Counted from the stretch's first letter, positions 8,079-16,401 are shown. The stretch is 64,000 bases of DNA from Rhodospirillaceae bacterium SYSU D60007 (GCA_003574685.1 QOCQ01000008.1:124001-188000); one strand, 5' to 3'. Notes: a model not told the origin generated them from the letters alone. A program made the numbers and translations.

Positions 8079-8726
8079 TCAGTCCGGCCGGGCAAGCGCT
8101 TGCGCCTGGGCGATGGCAGCAACGATGCCATCGATCAGCGGCACCGGCGCACCAGGCGCCAGCCGCTCGGCAAGGCCGGCCAGGCCAGCGCCGCCAAGGA
8201 TCACCGTGTCGGCGCCGTCGGCGGCGGCCTGCGCGCACGCCGCCGCGAGCGCCGGCAGCGATCCCTCCGGGTCACGCGCGATGTCGGCGCCCGTCGGCGC
8301 CAGGGTGTGGATGCAGGCAAGGCGATCGGTCAAACCGCGTACGGCGACGAAGTCGCGCAAGATGGGCGCCCATCCGCTGCCGCCTGTAACGATCCCGAAA
8401 CGCCCGCCAAGCCGGCAGGCCGCCTGGATTGAGGCGTCGGCCATCCCCACCACCGGCACCGGCACCACCTCCCGCAAGGCCTCGAGGCCGGGATCGCCGA
8501 AGCAGGCGAGAACCACGGCATCGAACGGACCGGACGTTTCGGCCCAGGCGTCGAGGGCGGCATGGGCAGCAATGGCATAGCTCGCACGGTCGGCAATGAC
8601 CACGGCGCCGAACCGGGCGGTGACACCCACCACCTCCGCCCCCGGTGCCACAAGCGCTCGTGCAGCTTCAACCACCTTGTCGGTCATCGAAGCCGTCGTG
8701 TTGGGATTGATCAGCAACAAGCGCAT
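8079..8726 (-). CDS. Asp/Glu (hydantoin) racemase family protein
   Basis: This 215-residue protein begins MRLLLINPNTTASMTD, the hallmark opening of hydantoin and related Asp/Glu racemases. Catalytic cysteine candidates are in VVLACFGDPGL (about residue 75) and near TVILGGAGL, where the second position has Gly in place of Cys. Loss of the second cysteine is known in some members and would leave isomerase or decarboxylase-like chemistry instead of two-base racemisation. The start 8726 is preferred to 8741 because it begins the conserved strand. It is divergent from the malonyl-CoA decarboxylase gene across a region with a palindrome at 8760. Confidence 0.75.
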   Translation of the reverse strand: MRLLLINPNTTASMTDKVVEAARALVAPGAEVVGVTARFGAVVIADRASYAIAAHAALDAWAETSGPFDAVVLACFGDPGLEALREVVPVPVVGMADASIQAACRLGGRFGIVTGGSGWAPILRDFVAVRGLTDRLACIHTLAPTGADIARDPEGSLPALAAACAQAAADGADTVILGGAGLAGLAERLAPGAPVPLIDGIVAAIAQAQALARPD

Positions 8727-8759
8727 GGACCACCCAACCATAATGGACCGGGCAGAGGA

Positions 8760-8774
8760 TGACAGCGGCTGTCA
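8760..8774. promoter_or_regulatory. Perfect palindrome TGACAG-CGG-CTGTCA
   Basis: Six-base arms with a three-base spacer form an exact dyad in the divergent intergenic region between the racemase (start 8726) and malonyl-CoA decarboxylase (start 8886). This is the size and position expected of a repressor operator. No regulator gene lies beside it, so the binding protein is unknown. Confidence 0.35.
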
Positions 8775-8885
8775 CGCAGGGATAATCGCGGGCTGCAAGC
8801 TGCGTGTTTTTTCGGTGGCGGGCGAGCGGACATATCTACAAGTTAGCGCCCGCGCGCCTATCTCGGAGTCTGAACGCAGGTCCCG

Positions 8886-10298
8886 ATGACGTCTCCCCTT
8901 TCCGGCTTTGTCGATCGCACCCTGGACCGGGTGGCGCGCGCTTTCCGCGATGCCACAACCGGGGCGCGCGAGGTGGTCGGCGCCCCGCTGCGGCCCGACT
9001 TGCCCGAGGACGAACTGCCGCGGCTGCGGCGGCAGATCGAGGCCTGCCTTGATGGACGCGGGGGCGAAACGGCGGCCCGCGCCCGGGCGGCCGAGCTGGG
9101 GCGCACCTATCTCGCCCTGTCAGCCCGGGGCAAGCACCGGTTCCTGACCGTGCTGGCGCGCGAGCATGGCCCCGATCCGGCGCGCATTTCGGCCGCCATT
9201 GCCCGCTGGCAGGAGGCCACCGACGACCGCCAGCGCGCCGCCGCTGAAGCCGGGCTGCGCGAAGCGATGGAATCGCCCGCCGCGCAGTTGCTGGCGTGGT
9301 TCAACAGCCTGCCCGAAGGCGTGAAATTCGTCGTCGACCTGCGCGCCGAGCTGCTGCGGATGGGCAAAAAGGACCCTGCGATCGTGCGGCTGGCCGAAGA
9401 CCTGCGGCGCCTGCTGGGCACCTGGTTCGATGTGGGTTTTCTCGATTTGCGACATATCGACTGGCGTGCGCCGGCCGCCTTGCTGGAAAAGCTGATCGCC
9501 TATGAGGCGGTTCACGCCATCGGCTCGTGGAGCGACCTGAAGAACCGGCTCGATTCGGACCGCCGCTGCTTTGCGTTCTTTCATCCCCGCATGCCGGACG
9601 AGCCGCTGATCTTCGTCGAGGTGGCACTGGTCGATGGCATGGCCGACAACGTGCAGCGGCTGCTGGACGAGGCCGCACCTACTCGCGATCCGCGCGCGGC
9701 CAATACCGCCATTTTTTATTCCATCTCCAACTGCCAGGAAGGGCTGGCGGGCGTCAGCTTCGGCAATTTCCTGATCAAGCGCGTCGCCGAGGAGCTCAAG
9801 CGCGAGCTGCCCCGTCTCTCTACCTTTGCCACACTGTCGCCGATCCCCGGCTTCCGGGCCTGGCTGGAGTCGGTGCTGGAAGCGGAAGGCGATGCCGCCC
9901 TCACGCCGGGCGAGATCGAATCGCTGGCAGCGGTGACCGACGCCACCCGCGGCGCGGCGGCCGTCAGGCTGCTGCTGGCAGGCAGCGACTGGCCCGATAT
10001 ACGAGCCCAGGAGAATGCGCTCAAGCCGATCCTGATGCGGCTATGCGCGCGCTACCTGCTGCGTGAGATGCGGGGCACACAAGCGCTGGACCGCGTGGCG
10101 CATTTCCACCTGCGCAACGGGGCGCGCATCGAGCGGCTGAACTGGCTGGGCGATCCCTCGGCCAACGGCCTGAGGCAGGCCTGCGGCCTGATGGTGAACT
10201 ACCGCTACAAACTGGAAGAGGTGGACGCCAACCACGAAGCCTACGCGGACGGCAAGATCGTGGCCTCCAACGAGGTGCGGCGGCTGGCCAAAAGCTGA
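8886..10298 (+). CDS. Malonyl-CoA decarboxylase
   Basis: This 470-residue protein matches malonyl-CoA decarboxylase along its length: an all-helical N-terminal region and a C-terminal acetyltransferase-like catalytic domain. The catalytic serine region FYSISNCQEGLAGVSFGNFLIKRV and the histidine region VAHFHLRNGARIERLNW align by eye with the human enzyme's Ser and His motifs. It converts malonyl-CoA to acetyl-CoA and CO2. Bacterial homologues often serve malonate use, but no malonyl-CoA synthetase or malonate transporter is adjacent. No mitochondrial-type leader is present, so it is cytoplasmic. Confidence 0.9.
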   Translation: MTSPLSGFVDRTLDRVARAFRDATTGAREVVGAPLRPDLPEDELPRLRRQIEACLDGRGGETAARARAAELGRTYLALSARGKHRFLTVLAREHGPDPARISAAIARWQEATDDRQRAAAEAGLREAMESPAAQLLAWFNSLPEGVKFVVDLRAELLRMGKKDPAIVRLAEDLRRLLGTWFDVGFLDLRHIDWRAPAALLEKLIAYEAVHAIGSWSDLKNRLDSDRRCFAFFHPRMPDEPLIFVEVALVDGMADNVQRLLDEAAPTRDPRAANTAIFYSISNCQEGLAGVSFGNFLIKRVAEELKRELPRLSTFATLSPIPGFRAWLESVLEAEGDAALTPGEIESLAAVTDATRGAAAVRLLLAGSDWPDIRAQENALKPILMRLCARYLLREMRGTQALDRVAHFHLRNGARIERLNWLGDPSANGLRQACGLMVNYRYKLEEVDANHEAYADGKIVASNEVRRLAKS

Positions 10299-10313
10299 TG
10301 CGCGCCCCGGCCG

Positions 10314-11264
10314 TCACTCACGGTTGAGATATTTCAGCTTGTGGCCGGCGCGAGGCCAGTCGAAGGCCACCAGCTTGCCGGTCATCGACAGCGTCGCGTA
10401 GGCAGTGCGCAGGCCCTGGCCGCCGAAGCAGACATTGGTTACCATCGGATCGGGCAGCTTGTATTGATCGACGCGGCTGCCATCGGGCCAGATGTCGGAC
10501 ACGGCGCCGGTGATCAGGGTCGCCACGCAGATGTGTCCGGCGGAATCCACAGCCAGCGAGTCGAACATCTGGTAGCCGCCCAGGCCCACGACCACGCGTC
10601 CCTTCTCGCCGCGGTAGGGGCCGTTGGCCGACTTGATCTCGCCCGGCGCCGACAGCTCGAATGACCAGCACCGCGCGGTCGGAGTCTCGACCACGTAGAG
10701 CGTCTTGCCGTCCGGCGACAGGCCGCAGCCATTGGGCCGCTCCAGCGGGAAGATCTTCTCCTCGATCTTCGAGCCGTCGGCCCGCGCGTAATAGACCGCG
10801 CCGCGGTCGCTGTCGCGCTCGCGCGTCTTGCCGAGGTCCGTGAACCAGAAGCCGCCAGCATCGTCGAACACCAGATCGTTGGGGCCATTGAGCCGCCGTC
10901 CGCCGCAGGAGTCGTACAGCGTCTCGAACTTGCCGGTTTCCGGATCGACGACCTGGATCGAGCCGCCGCGATAGTCCTCAGGCTGGGTGCCGGGGAACAT
11001 CCGGCCGTCGGGCCGGACGATCCAGTTGAAGCCGCCATTGTTGGTCACGTAGATCTTGCCATCAGGCCCCATGGCAGCGCCGTTGGGGCCGCCGCCGAGA
11101 GTCGCGATCACATGCTGCTTGCCGTCCGGCATCACCCGGGTCAGCGTCTGGCGGGCGATCTCGACGAGGATGACCGAACCATCGGGCATCGCCACCGGAC
11201 CTTCGGGAAATTTCAGGCCCGACGTGATCTCGCGGTATTTTGGTTCGATCATCGTTGTCTGCAT
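10314..11264 (-). CDS. SMP-30/gluconolactonase family lactonase
   Basis: This 316-residue protein is a six-bladed beta-propeller of the SMP-30/LRE family. Visible features are the opening GLKFPEGPVAMPDGSVILVEI with the metal-binding Glu, the NGPNDLVFDDAGGFWFTDLG motif around residue 120, a PNGCGLSPDGKTLYVVE segment and DSLAVDSAGHICVATL. The family hydrolyses sugar or other lactones using a divalent cation. The likely substrate cannot be set from the sequence. It is 21 bases downstream of the crotonase pair on the same strand and probably shares their operon. Confidence 0.85.
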   Translation of the reverse strand: MQTTMIEPKYREITSGLKFPEGPVAMPDGSVILVEIARQTLTRVMPDGKQHVIATLGGGPNGAAMGPDGKIYVTNNGGFNWIVRPDGRMFPGTQPEDYRGGSIQVVDPETGKFETLYDSCGGRRLNGPNDLVFDDAGGFWFTDLGKTRERDSDRGAVYYARADGSKIEEKIFPLERPNGCGLSPDGKTLYVVETPTARCWSFELSAPGEIKSANGPYRGEKGRVVVGLGGYQMFDSLAVDSAGHICVATLITGAVSDIWPDGSRVDQYKLPDPMVTNVCFGGQGLRTAYATLSMTGKLVAFDWPRAGHKLKYLNRE

Positions 11265-11285
11265 TTCTCTGCTCCCCTCGGGATA

Positions 11286-12074
11286 CTATCGCCCCTTGAA
11301 CTGCGCTGGCCGCTTGGCGAGGAAGGCCGCGACGCCCTCCTTGAAGTCCTCGCTGCGTCCCAGCTCGCGCTGGAGATCGCGCTCGAGATCAAGCTGGGCC
11401 GACAGATCGTTGTCGTAGGCGGCGTTCAGCGCTTTCTTGATGCTGGCCAGCGACAGGGTGGGTCCGTCCGCCAGCCGGCGCGCGACGGCGGTGGCGGCCG
11501 CCATCAGCGCGTGGTCGTCCACGACGTCCCAGATCAGGCCCCAGCTATGCGCTTTCTCCGCAGGAATCTGCTGCGCCAGCATGGCAAGCGCGCGGGCCCG
11601 GGCATCGCCGATCAGGCGCGGCAGGAACCAGGTGCTGCCGCCGTCGGGTACCAGGCCGATGCGCGCGAAGGCCTGCAGAAAGCTGGCGGTGCGCGCCGCG
11701 ATCGCGATGTCGCTCGCCATCACGAAGCTCATGCCCACGCCCGCCGCGACACCGTTCACCGCCGCCACGATCGGCTTGGGCAACGTGCGCATGGAGCGGA
11801 TGACCGGATTGAAGAACTGCTCCAGCGCCGCGCCCGAATCGGCCATGGGCCCCTGCGCACGGTCGGGGTCAGCGAGATCGGCGCCAGCACAAAACCCGCG
11901 CCCGGCGCCGGTCAGCAGCACGGCGCGCACGCTCATATCGTCCGCCAGCTTTTCCCAGCATTCCTTGAGCTCGCCGATCATGCGCCGCGACACGGCATTG
12001 AGCTTGTCGGGCTGATTGAGCGTGATGGTCGCGAGGCCATCGCCTGTCGTGAGCTGGATCGTGGTGTAGGTCAT
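11286..12074 (-). CDS. Enoyl-CoA hydratase/isomerase, PaaG-like (second of a tandem pair)
   Basis: This 262-residue crotonase has the oxyanion-hole segments RGFCAGADLADP and AAVNGVAAGVGMSFVMASD. The hydratase Glu pair is absent. In its place is GLVPDGGSTWFLPRL, whose Asp is the catalytic residue of PaaG, the epoxy-phenylacetyl-CoA isomerase. The ATG at 12074 is one base from the stop of the upstream paralogue, so the two are coupled. The 36-residue upstream extension of the frame lies inside that paralogue and is not used. It probably acts on an aromatic- or unsaturated-acid CoA intermediate. Confidence 0.83.
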   Translation of the reverse strand: MTYTTIQLTTGDGLATITLNQPDKLNAVSRRMIGELKECWEKLADDMSVRAVLLTGAGRGFCAGADLADPDRAQGPMADSGAALEQFFNPVIRSMRTLPKPIVAAVNGVAAGVGMSFVMASDIAIAARTASFLQAFARIGLVPDGGSTWFLPRLIGDARARALAMLAQQIPAEKAHSWGLIWDVVDDHALMAAATAVARRLADGPTLSLASIKKALNAAYDNDLSAQLDLERDLQRELGRSEDFKEGVAAFLAKRPAQFKGR

Positions 12075-12075
12075 G

Positions 12076-12873
12076 TCATTGTCCTCTGAACCGGGCCGGA
12101 CGCTTGGCGAGAAAGGCGGCGACGCCTTCCCTGAAGTCGTCGCTGCGGCCCAGCTCGCGTTGCAGATCACGTTCGAGATCAAGCTGCTCGCTCAACGAAT
12201 GCCGGCCCGACTCGCTCAGCGCCCGCTTGATCGCGGCGTAGGAAAGGGTGGGACCGGCCGCCAGCCGCCGCGCCAGCGCCCGCGCCTCATCCATCAGCGC
12301 CGCGTCATCGACCACCTGCCAGATCATGCCCATCTGCTCGGCTTTCTCTGCAGGCACCGAGTTACCCAGCATGGCGAGCGCACGCGCCCGGGCGTCGCTC
12401 AAATTGTGCGGCAGGAACCAGGTGCCGCCGAGGTCGGGGATCAGCGAAATGCGCACGAAGGCCTGGTCGAAGCGCGCCGAACGGGCGGCGATCACGATAT
12501 CCGCCGCCAGCGCCAGGTTGGCGCCGCCGCCCGCCGCGACGCCGTTGACCGCCGCGATCACTGGCTTGGGCAGCCCGCGGACGCGGCGGATCATCGGATT
12601 GAACAGCCGGTCCATGGCCGTGCCGACATCGGGCTTGCCGTCGGCCCCCGCGTCACCCGGACCGCCGCCGCTGAGGTCGGCGCCGGCGCAGAAGCCACGG
12701 CCGGTGCCGGTGATCAGCACGCAGCGGACGTCATGGTCCTTGCCTGCCCGGTCCAGGGCTTCGTTGACGGCGGCGATCAGGCCGTGACTCATCGCGTTGA
12801 GCCGGTCGGGCCGGTTCAGCGTGAGGCTCATCACACCATCGGTGATATCAACAAGCACGGGCGGTTCGGTCAT
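12076..12873 (-). CDS. Enoyl-CoA hydratase/isomerase, PaaG-like (first of a tandem pair)
   Basis: This 265-residue crotonase is a clear paralogue of the next gene: both end in near-identical LDLERDLQRELGRS, GVAAFLAKRPA segments. It keeps the CAGADL and AAVNGVAAGGGANLALAAD oxyanion-hole segments and the PaaG-type Asp in ISLIPDLGGTWFLP. The ATG at 12873 begins the conserved part; 12891 is an alternative. Two tandem PaaG-like enzymes may form a heteromeric isomerase or serve successive double-bond steps. The palindrome at 12968-12993 lies about 95 bases upstream. Confidence 0.83.
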   Translation of the reverse strand: MTEPPVLVDITDGVMSLTLNRPDRLNAMSHGLIAAVNEALDRAGKDHDVRCVLITGTGRGFCAGADLSGGGPGDAGADGKPDVGTAMDRLFNPMIRRVRGLPKPVIAAVNGVAAGGGANLALAADIVIAARSARFDQAFVRISLIPDLGGTWFLPHNLSDARARALAMLGNSVPAEKAEQMGMIWQVVDDAALMDEARALARRLAAGPTLSYAAIKRALSESGRHSLSEQLDLERDLQRELGRSDDFREGVAAFLAKRPARFRGQ

Positions 12874-12967
12874 GGCGGCGGACTGTGGCACGAGGCGCTG
12901 GCCAGCGTAAACGCGCGTTCACAGACGTTCCGGCAGGCGAATTGCGATCGGCTTGCCATGGGCCGGC

Positions 12968-12993
12968 TAATTCGGTATGGCGATACCGAATTA
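12968..12993. promoter_or_regulatory. Perfect 11-bp-arm palindrome in a divergent promoter region
   Basis: TAATTCGGTAT at 12968-12978 is followed by GGCG and then its exact reverse complement to 12993. It lies between the divergent crotonase operon (start 12873) and flavodoxin gene (start 13025). The long perfect arms and A+T-rich ends suggest a TetR- or GntR-type operator governing one or both transcripts. A hairpin in the flavodoxin leader is a second possibility. No adjacent regulator gene is present. Confidence 0.5.
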
Positions 12994-13024
12994 CACTGAC
13001 CGCCCGGCAACGGATGCGATAACC

Positions 13025-13471
13025 ATGTCCAATATCCTGGTCCTGATTGGTACCGAATCCGGCAATGCCCAGATGGTGGCCGACGCCGTGCGCGATCCGC
13101 TGGAAGAAGCCGGCCATGCCGTCGCCATCTCCGACAAGGCGACCCATGCCAGCGAATTCGCCGGCCACGATACCCTGCTGGTGATCTGCGCCACGCATGG
13201 CTCGGGCGACATCCCCAGCAACATCCTGCCGCTCTACGAGACGCTGGCGCGCGAAAAGCCTGACCTGTCGCCGTGGCGCTACGGCGTCATTGCGCTGGGC
13301 GACATGACCTACCAGGACACGTTCTGCGGCGGCGGCAAGCAGATGGACGCCCTGCTCCAGCAGCTCGGTGCCCGCAAACTCGGCGAGCGTCTGGAGGTCG
13401 ATGCCTCGACCCAGCCGCTGCCCGACGAGGAAGCCGTGGGCTGGGTCAGGGAGTGGGTCAAGCTGATGTGA
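13025..13471 (+). CDS. Flavodoxin-like (MioC-type) electron carrier
   Basis: This 148-residue protein has the flavodoxin phosphate loop IGTESGNAQMVAD directly after the first strand, a THGSGDIPSN loop and a LGDMTYQDTFCGGGKQMD segment typical of MioC and of the flavodoxin domains of sulfite reductase. It should bind FMN and shuttle electrons. The ATG at 13025 starts the first beta strand; the earlier ATG at 12977 lies inside the palindrome and would add 16 unconserved residues. A partner redox enzyme is not obvious, although several CoA-acid catabolic genes are adjacent. Confidence 0.8.
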   Translation: MSNILVLIGTESGNAQMVADAVRDPLEEAGHAVAISDKATHASEFAGHDTLLVICATHGSGDIPSNILPLYETLAREKPDLSPWRYGVIALGDMTYQDTFCGGGKQMDALLQQLGARKLGERLEVDASTQPLPDEEAVGWVREWVKLM

Positions 13472-13545
13472 ACGAAGTTACCGCTTCTTATCCGGAGAGC
13501 CCGAATGAACAGGCCGTTGCGCAGAGGCATCTTTGACGGACGTGA

Positions 13546-13701
13546 AGCTTTGACCTTTCGATACCGGAGACTGCTGATAGTGAATACGTACCTGTAAAGA
13601 GAAGGGCCTACATTTTTCATTCTTTAAAACATCCCAAAGAAGTAGAGCTCTTACGAAAAGTATATGGAGATCTGTTCGTAGTAATTTCAGTGTACCCGTC
13701 G
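13546..13701 (+). pseudogene. Internal fragment of an AvcD-type anti-phage dCTP deaminase, plus-strand piece
   Basis: Frame 13546-13701 on the plus strand reads through KRRAYIFHSLKHPKEVELL and then RKVYGDLFVVISVYPS. This is the conserved central block of anti-phage dCTP deaminases, which follows the N-terminal kinase-like domain. It has no start codon and a stop just upstream at 13543. The matching N-terminal half lies head-to-head on the opposite strand (13702-14017). If this segment is flipped, it joins that half in frame. The zinc-binding deaminase domain is missing. The region is visibly richer in A+T than its neighbours, which suggests horizontal origin. Confidence 0.7.
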
Positions 13702-14017
13702 ACTCCCTCCGCAACTGATGAAGGGCCAAAACGGATAGCATTACCAAACCATCGCCGTCCCTTGTTTCCCGTCTAAAGACGTCTCCAATGTCCATCAGGG
13801 CGTTAATGCGATCATACTCGCCAGCCCCAGCTTTCGGTATCTGTCGCCGATACTTAGTTGCCCGAAGAAGGTCACTCAGACGAATTATATTCGTAGAGTA
13901 GTCAACACGCCTTAGTTCCTCCTTTAGGCAATGTGTCACGAGCTTCATGTCGATCCCAACTGGACCGACCAATCCGATGAAAAGTTCCGGATCTGTTAGT
14001 GGATCGAGAGCGCTCAT
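13702..14017 (-). pseudogene. N-terminal fragment of an AvcD-type anti-phage dCTP deaminase, minus-strand piece
   Basis: From the ATG at 14017 about 105 codons read as the N-terminal P-loop-like domain of the family: ELFIGLVGPVGIDMKLVTHCL, VDYSTNIIRLSDLLR and then INALMDIGDVFRRETRDGDG followed by LVMLSVLALHQLRRE. After 13703 the frame continues open to 13478 but the residues no longer resemble any deaminase. In the intact family this domain is followed by the block found on the other strand at 13546-13701. Intact AvcD proteins deplete dCTP/dCMP during phage infection. This copy cannot encode the active enzyme because the deaminase domain is absent. Confidence 0.72.
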
Positions 14018-14177
14018 TTGTCGCAAAAACCTGTCAAACCGCAACCATACTACGCATCTCTGATATAGCACTCAAGTGTACATTTGTATTCTTAGCGTTC
14101 CGATCTGGCTGGACTCATCGATGCTCTACTCCCTACTAAACTCTCAACAAACGGTTAGCGAGCCGGAGATCATTTCC

Positions 14178-15620
14178 ATGCCCGACGGCCAGATCCTCAT
14201 CAATGGCGACTGGCGTGCGCCTGCGACCGGCGCGGCGCTGCCGGTGTTCAATCCCAGCGATGGTGCCGAGTTTGCGAAGATTGCGCGCGGCTCCGCCGAG
14301 GATATCGATCGCGCGGTGAAGGCGGCGCGCGCCGCGTTTGAAGGCGGAGCGTGGGGCAAGATGACGGCCGTCGAGCGTGGCCGGCTATTGTCGAAAATGG
14401 CGCAGAAGGTGGCCGACCATGCCGAGGAGCTGGCGGTGCTGGAAGCCCGCGACACCGGCAAGCCGATCTCGCAGGCACGGGCCGATGCCCATGCGCTCGC
14501 ACGCTATTTCGAGTTCTATGGCGGCGCCGCCGACAAGATCCACGGCGAGACGATCCCGTATCTGAACGGCTACACCGTCTTCACCCTGCGCGAACCGCAT
14601 GGTGTCTGCGGCCAGATCATCCCTTGGAACTATCCCATGCAGATCTTCGGGCGCACCGCCTGCGGCGCGCTGACCATGGGCAACGCCGTGGTGATGAAAC
14701 CTGCCGAGGAGGCGTGCCTGTCGGTGCTGCGCGTGGCCGAGCTGATGCTGGAGGTCGGCTTCCCGCCCGGCGCCATCAACATCGTGCCCGGCCTGGGCGC
14801 GGAGGCCGGCGCGGCGCTGGCGGAGCATCCCGGCATCGATCACCTGAGCTTCACCGGCTCGCGCCAGGTGGGCGCGCTGGTCCAGGCGGCTTCGGCGAAG
14901 TTCAACCGTCCCTGCACCATGGAGCTGGGCGGCAAGAGCCCACAGGTGGTGTTCGCCGATGCCGACATGGACGCGGCGTTGCCGTTCATCACCCGCGCCA
15001 TCATCCAGAATGCCGGGCAGACGTGCTCCGCAGGCTCGCGGCTGCTGGTCGAGGACAGGGCCTATGACAGCTTCGTGGGCCGCGTCGCCGAGAAGTTCAA
15101 GGCGTTACGCGCCGGACCGTGGGACCGCGATCTCGATGTCGGACCGTTGATCTCGAAAAAGCAGAAAGAGCGCGTCGATGGCTTCGTGCAGAAAGCCACC
15201 GAAGCCGGCGTGAAACTGCTCGCCGCCGGCGAAACTGCCGCAAACGCGCCGTCGGGCGGCTACTACGTGGCACCGCAGGTCTATGGCGACGTGCCGGTCG
15301 ATCACATCCTCGCGCAGGAGGAAGTATTCGGCCCCGTGCTGGCGGCCATCCGCTTCCGTGACGAGGCCGATGCCATCCGCATCGCCAATGCCACACCCTA
15401 TGGGCTTGTCGCCGGCATATGGACCCGCGACGGCGGCAAGCAAATGCGGCTGGCGAAGGCTGTCCGCGCCGGCCAGGTGTTCATCAACAATTATGGCGCG
15501 GGCGGCGGCATTGAGTTGCCTTTCGGCGGCGTGAAGGGCTCGGGCTTCGGCCGCGAGAAGGGCTTCACGGCCTTGCACGACTTTTCGGTGCTGAAGACCG
15601 TCGCCATACAGCACGGATAG
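14178..15620 (+). CDS. Aldehyde dehydrogenase, betaine-aldehyde-dehydrogenase-like
   Basis: This 480-residue NAD(P)-dependent aldehyde dehydrogenase has catalytic Cys283 (NAGQTCSAGSRLL), general-base Glu249 (TMELGGKSPQ), the IIPWNYP motif near residue 148 and the cofactor loop SFTGSRQVG. It oxidises an aldehyde to an acid. GGAGA lies ten bases before ATG 14178, which begins the conserved domain. The frame extends 34 codons upstream into the A+T-rich deaminase scar, but that part has no family resemblance. The SDR gene 25 bases downstream probably forms a two-step alcohol-aldehyde oxidation pair with it. Confidence 0.87.
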   Translation: MPDGQILINGDWRAPATGAALPVFNPSDGAEFAKIARGSAEDIDRAVKAARAAFEGGAWGKMTAVERGRLLSKMAQKVADHAEELAVLEARDTGKPISQARADAHALARYFEFYGGAADKIHGETIPYLNGYTVFTLREPHGVCGQIIPWNYPMQIFGRTACGALTMGNAVVMKPAEEACLSVLRVAELMLEVGFPPGAINIVPGLGAEAGAALAEHPGIDHLSFTGSRQVGALVQAASAKFNRPCTMELGGKSPQVVFADADMDAALPFITRAIIQNAGQTCSAGSRLLVEDRAYDSFVGRVAEKFKALRAGPWDRDLDVGPLISKKQKERVDGFVQKATEAGVKLLAAGETAANAPSGGYYVAPQVYGDVPVDHILAQEEVFGPVLAAIRFRDEADAIRIANATPYGLVAGIWTRDGGKQMRLAKAVRAGQVFINNYGAGGGIELPFGGVKGSGFGREKGFTALHDFSVLKTVAIQHG

Positions 15621-15645
15621 CGGACGACACCCAAGGGAGGAAGCC

Positions 15646-16401
15646 ATGCGTCTGAAGGGAAAGGTCGCGATCGTCACCGGCGCTGGTCAGGGCATCGGCG
15701 AGGCGATCGCCCGGCGGCTGGCCGAAGAAGGCGCTGCCGTCGTCGTGAATGACGTGAACGCCGCCAACGGCCAGAAGGTGGCGCGCGAGATCGAGGGCAA
15801 GGGCGGCCGCGCCACCTTCTGCGAGGGCGACGTCACGAAGCTGGCGGCCAACGAGGCGATGGTGCAGACAGCGACGAAGAGCTACGGCCGCATGGACGTA
15901 TTCGTCGCGAACGCCGGCGTCACGCACTGGAACAAGCCCATGCTCGACGTCAGCGAGGAAGAATTCGACCGCATGTTCGCGGTCAACGTCAAGGGCGTCT
16001 ACCAGGCGGCACGAGCCTGCGTGCCGGTGTGGGAGACGCAGGGCGCGGGCAACATGATCGTCATCGCCTCGACCGCTGGCATCCGGCCGCGGCCGGGGCT
16101 GGTCTGGTACAACGCCACCAAGGGCGCAGTGATCATCGCGGTGAAGGCGATGGCTGCCGAATTCGGGCCCAAGAGCATCCGCTTCAACGCGATCTGCCCG
16201 GTGGCCACGGAAACGCCGCTGCTGGCGCATTTCATGGGCGGCGACAATGCCGACAACCGCGCGCGCTTCAACGCCACGGTTCCGCTGGGGCGCCTGGGAC
16301 AGCCGCTGGATCACGCCAACGCCGCGGTGTTCCTGGCATCAGACGAATCCGCCTTCATCACAGGCGTCGACCTGCCGGTAGACGGAGGCCGCTGCATCTA
16401 G
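15646..16401 (+). CDS. Short-chain dehydrogenase/reductase (SDR)
   Basis: This 251-residue classical SDR has the cofactor loop TGAGQGIGEAIA (residues 11-22), the NAG motif at 89-91 (VANAGVTHW), and catalytic Ser142, Tyr155 and Lys159 (WYNATKG). The C-terminal SAFITGVDLPVDGG block is typical of glucose/3-oxoacyl-type SDRs. Asp36 at the end of the second strand favours NAD(H). A strong GGGAGG site precedes the ATG. It probably oxidises an alcohol to the ketone or aldehyde handled with the dehydrogenase upstream. The substrate is not known. Confidence 0.87.
   Translation: MRLKGKVAIVTGAGQGIGEAIARRLAEEGAAVVVNDVNAANGQKVAREIEGKGGRATFCEGDVTKLAANEAMVQTATKSYGRMDVFVANAGVTHWNKPMLDVSEEEFDRMFAVNVKGVYQAARACVPVWETQGAGNMIVIASTAGIRPRPGLVWYNATKGAVIIAVKAMAAEFGPKSIRFNAICPVATETPLLAHFMGGDNADNRARFNATVPLGRLGQPLDHANAAVFLASDESAFITGVDLPVDGGRCI

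Noticed and set aside
13478-14071. A single intact 197-residue minus-strand gene in the scar
   Set aside because: Only the first part after 14017 resembles a known family, and the last 70 codons are the antisense of a conserved block on the other strand.
14076-14177. Extended aldehyde dehydrogenase start at 14076
   Set aside because: The extra 34 residues come from the A+T-rich scar and have no resemblance to the family. GGAGA and the conserved start are at 14178.
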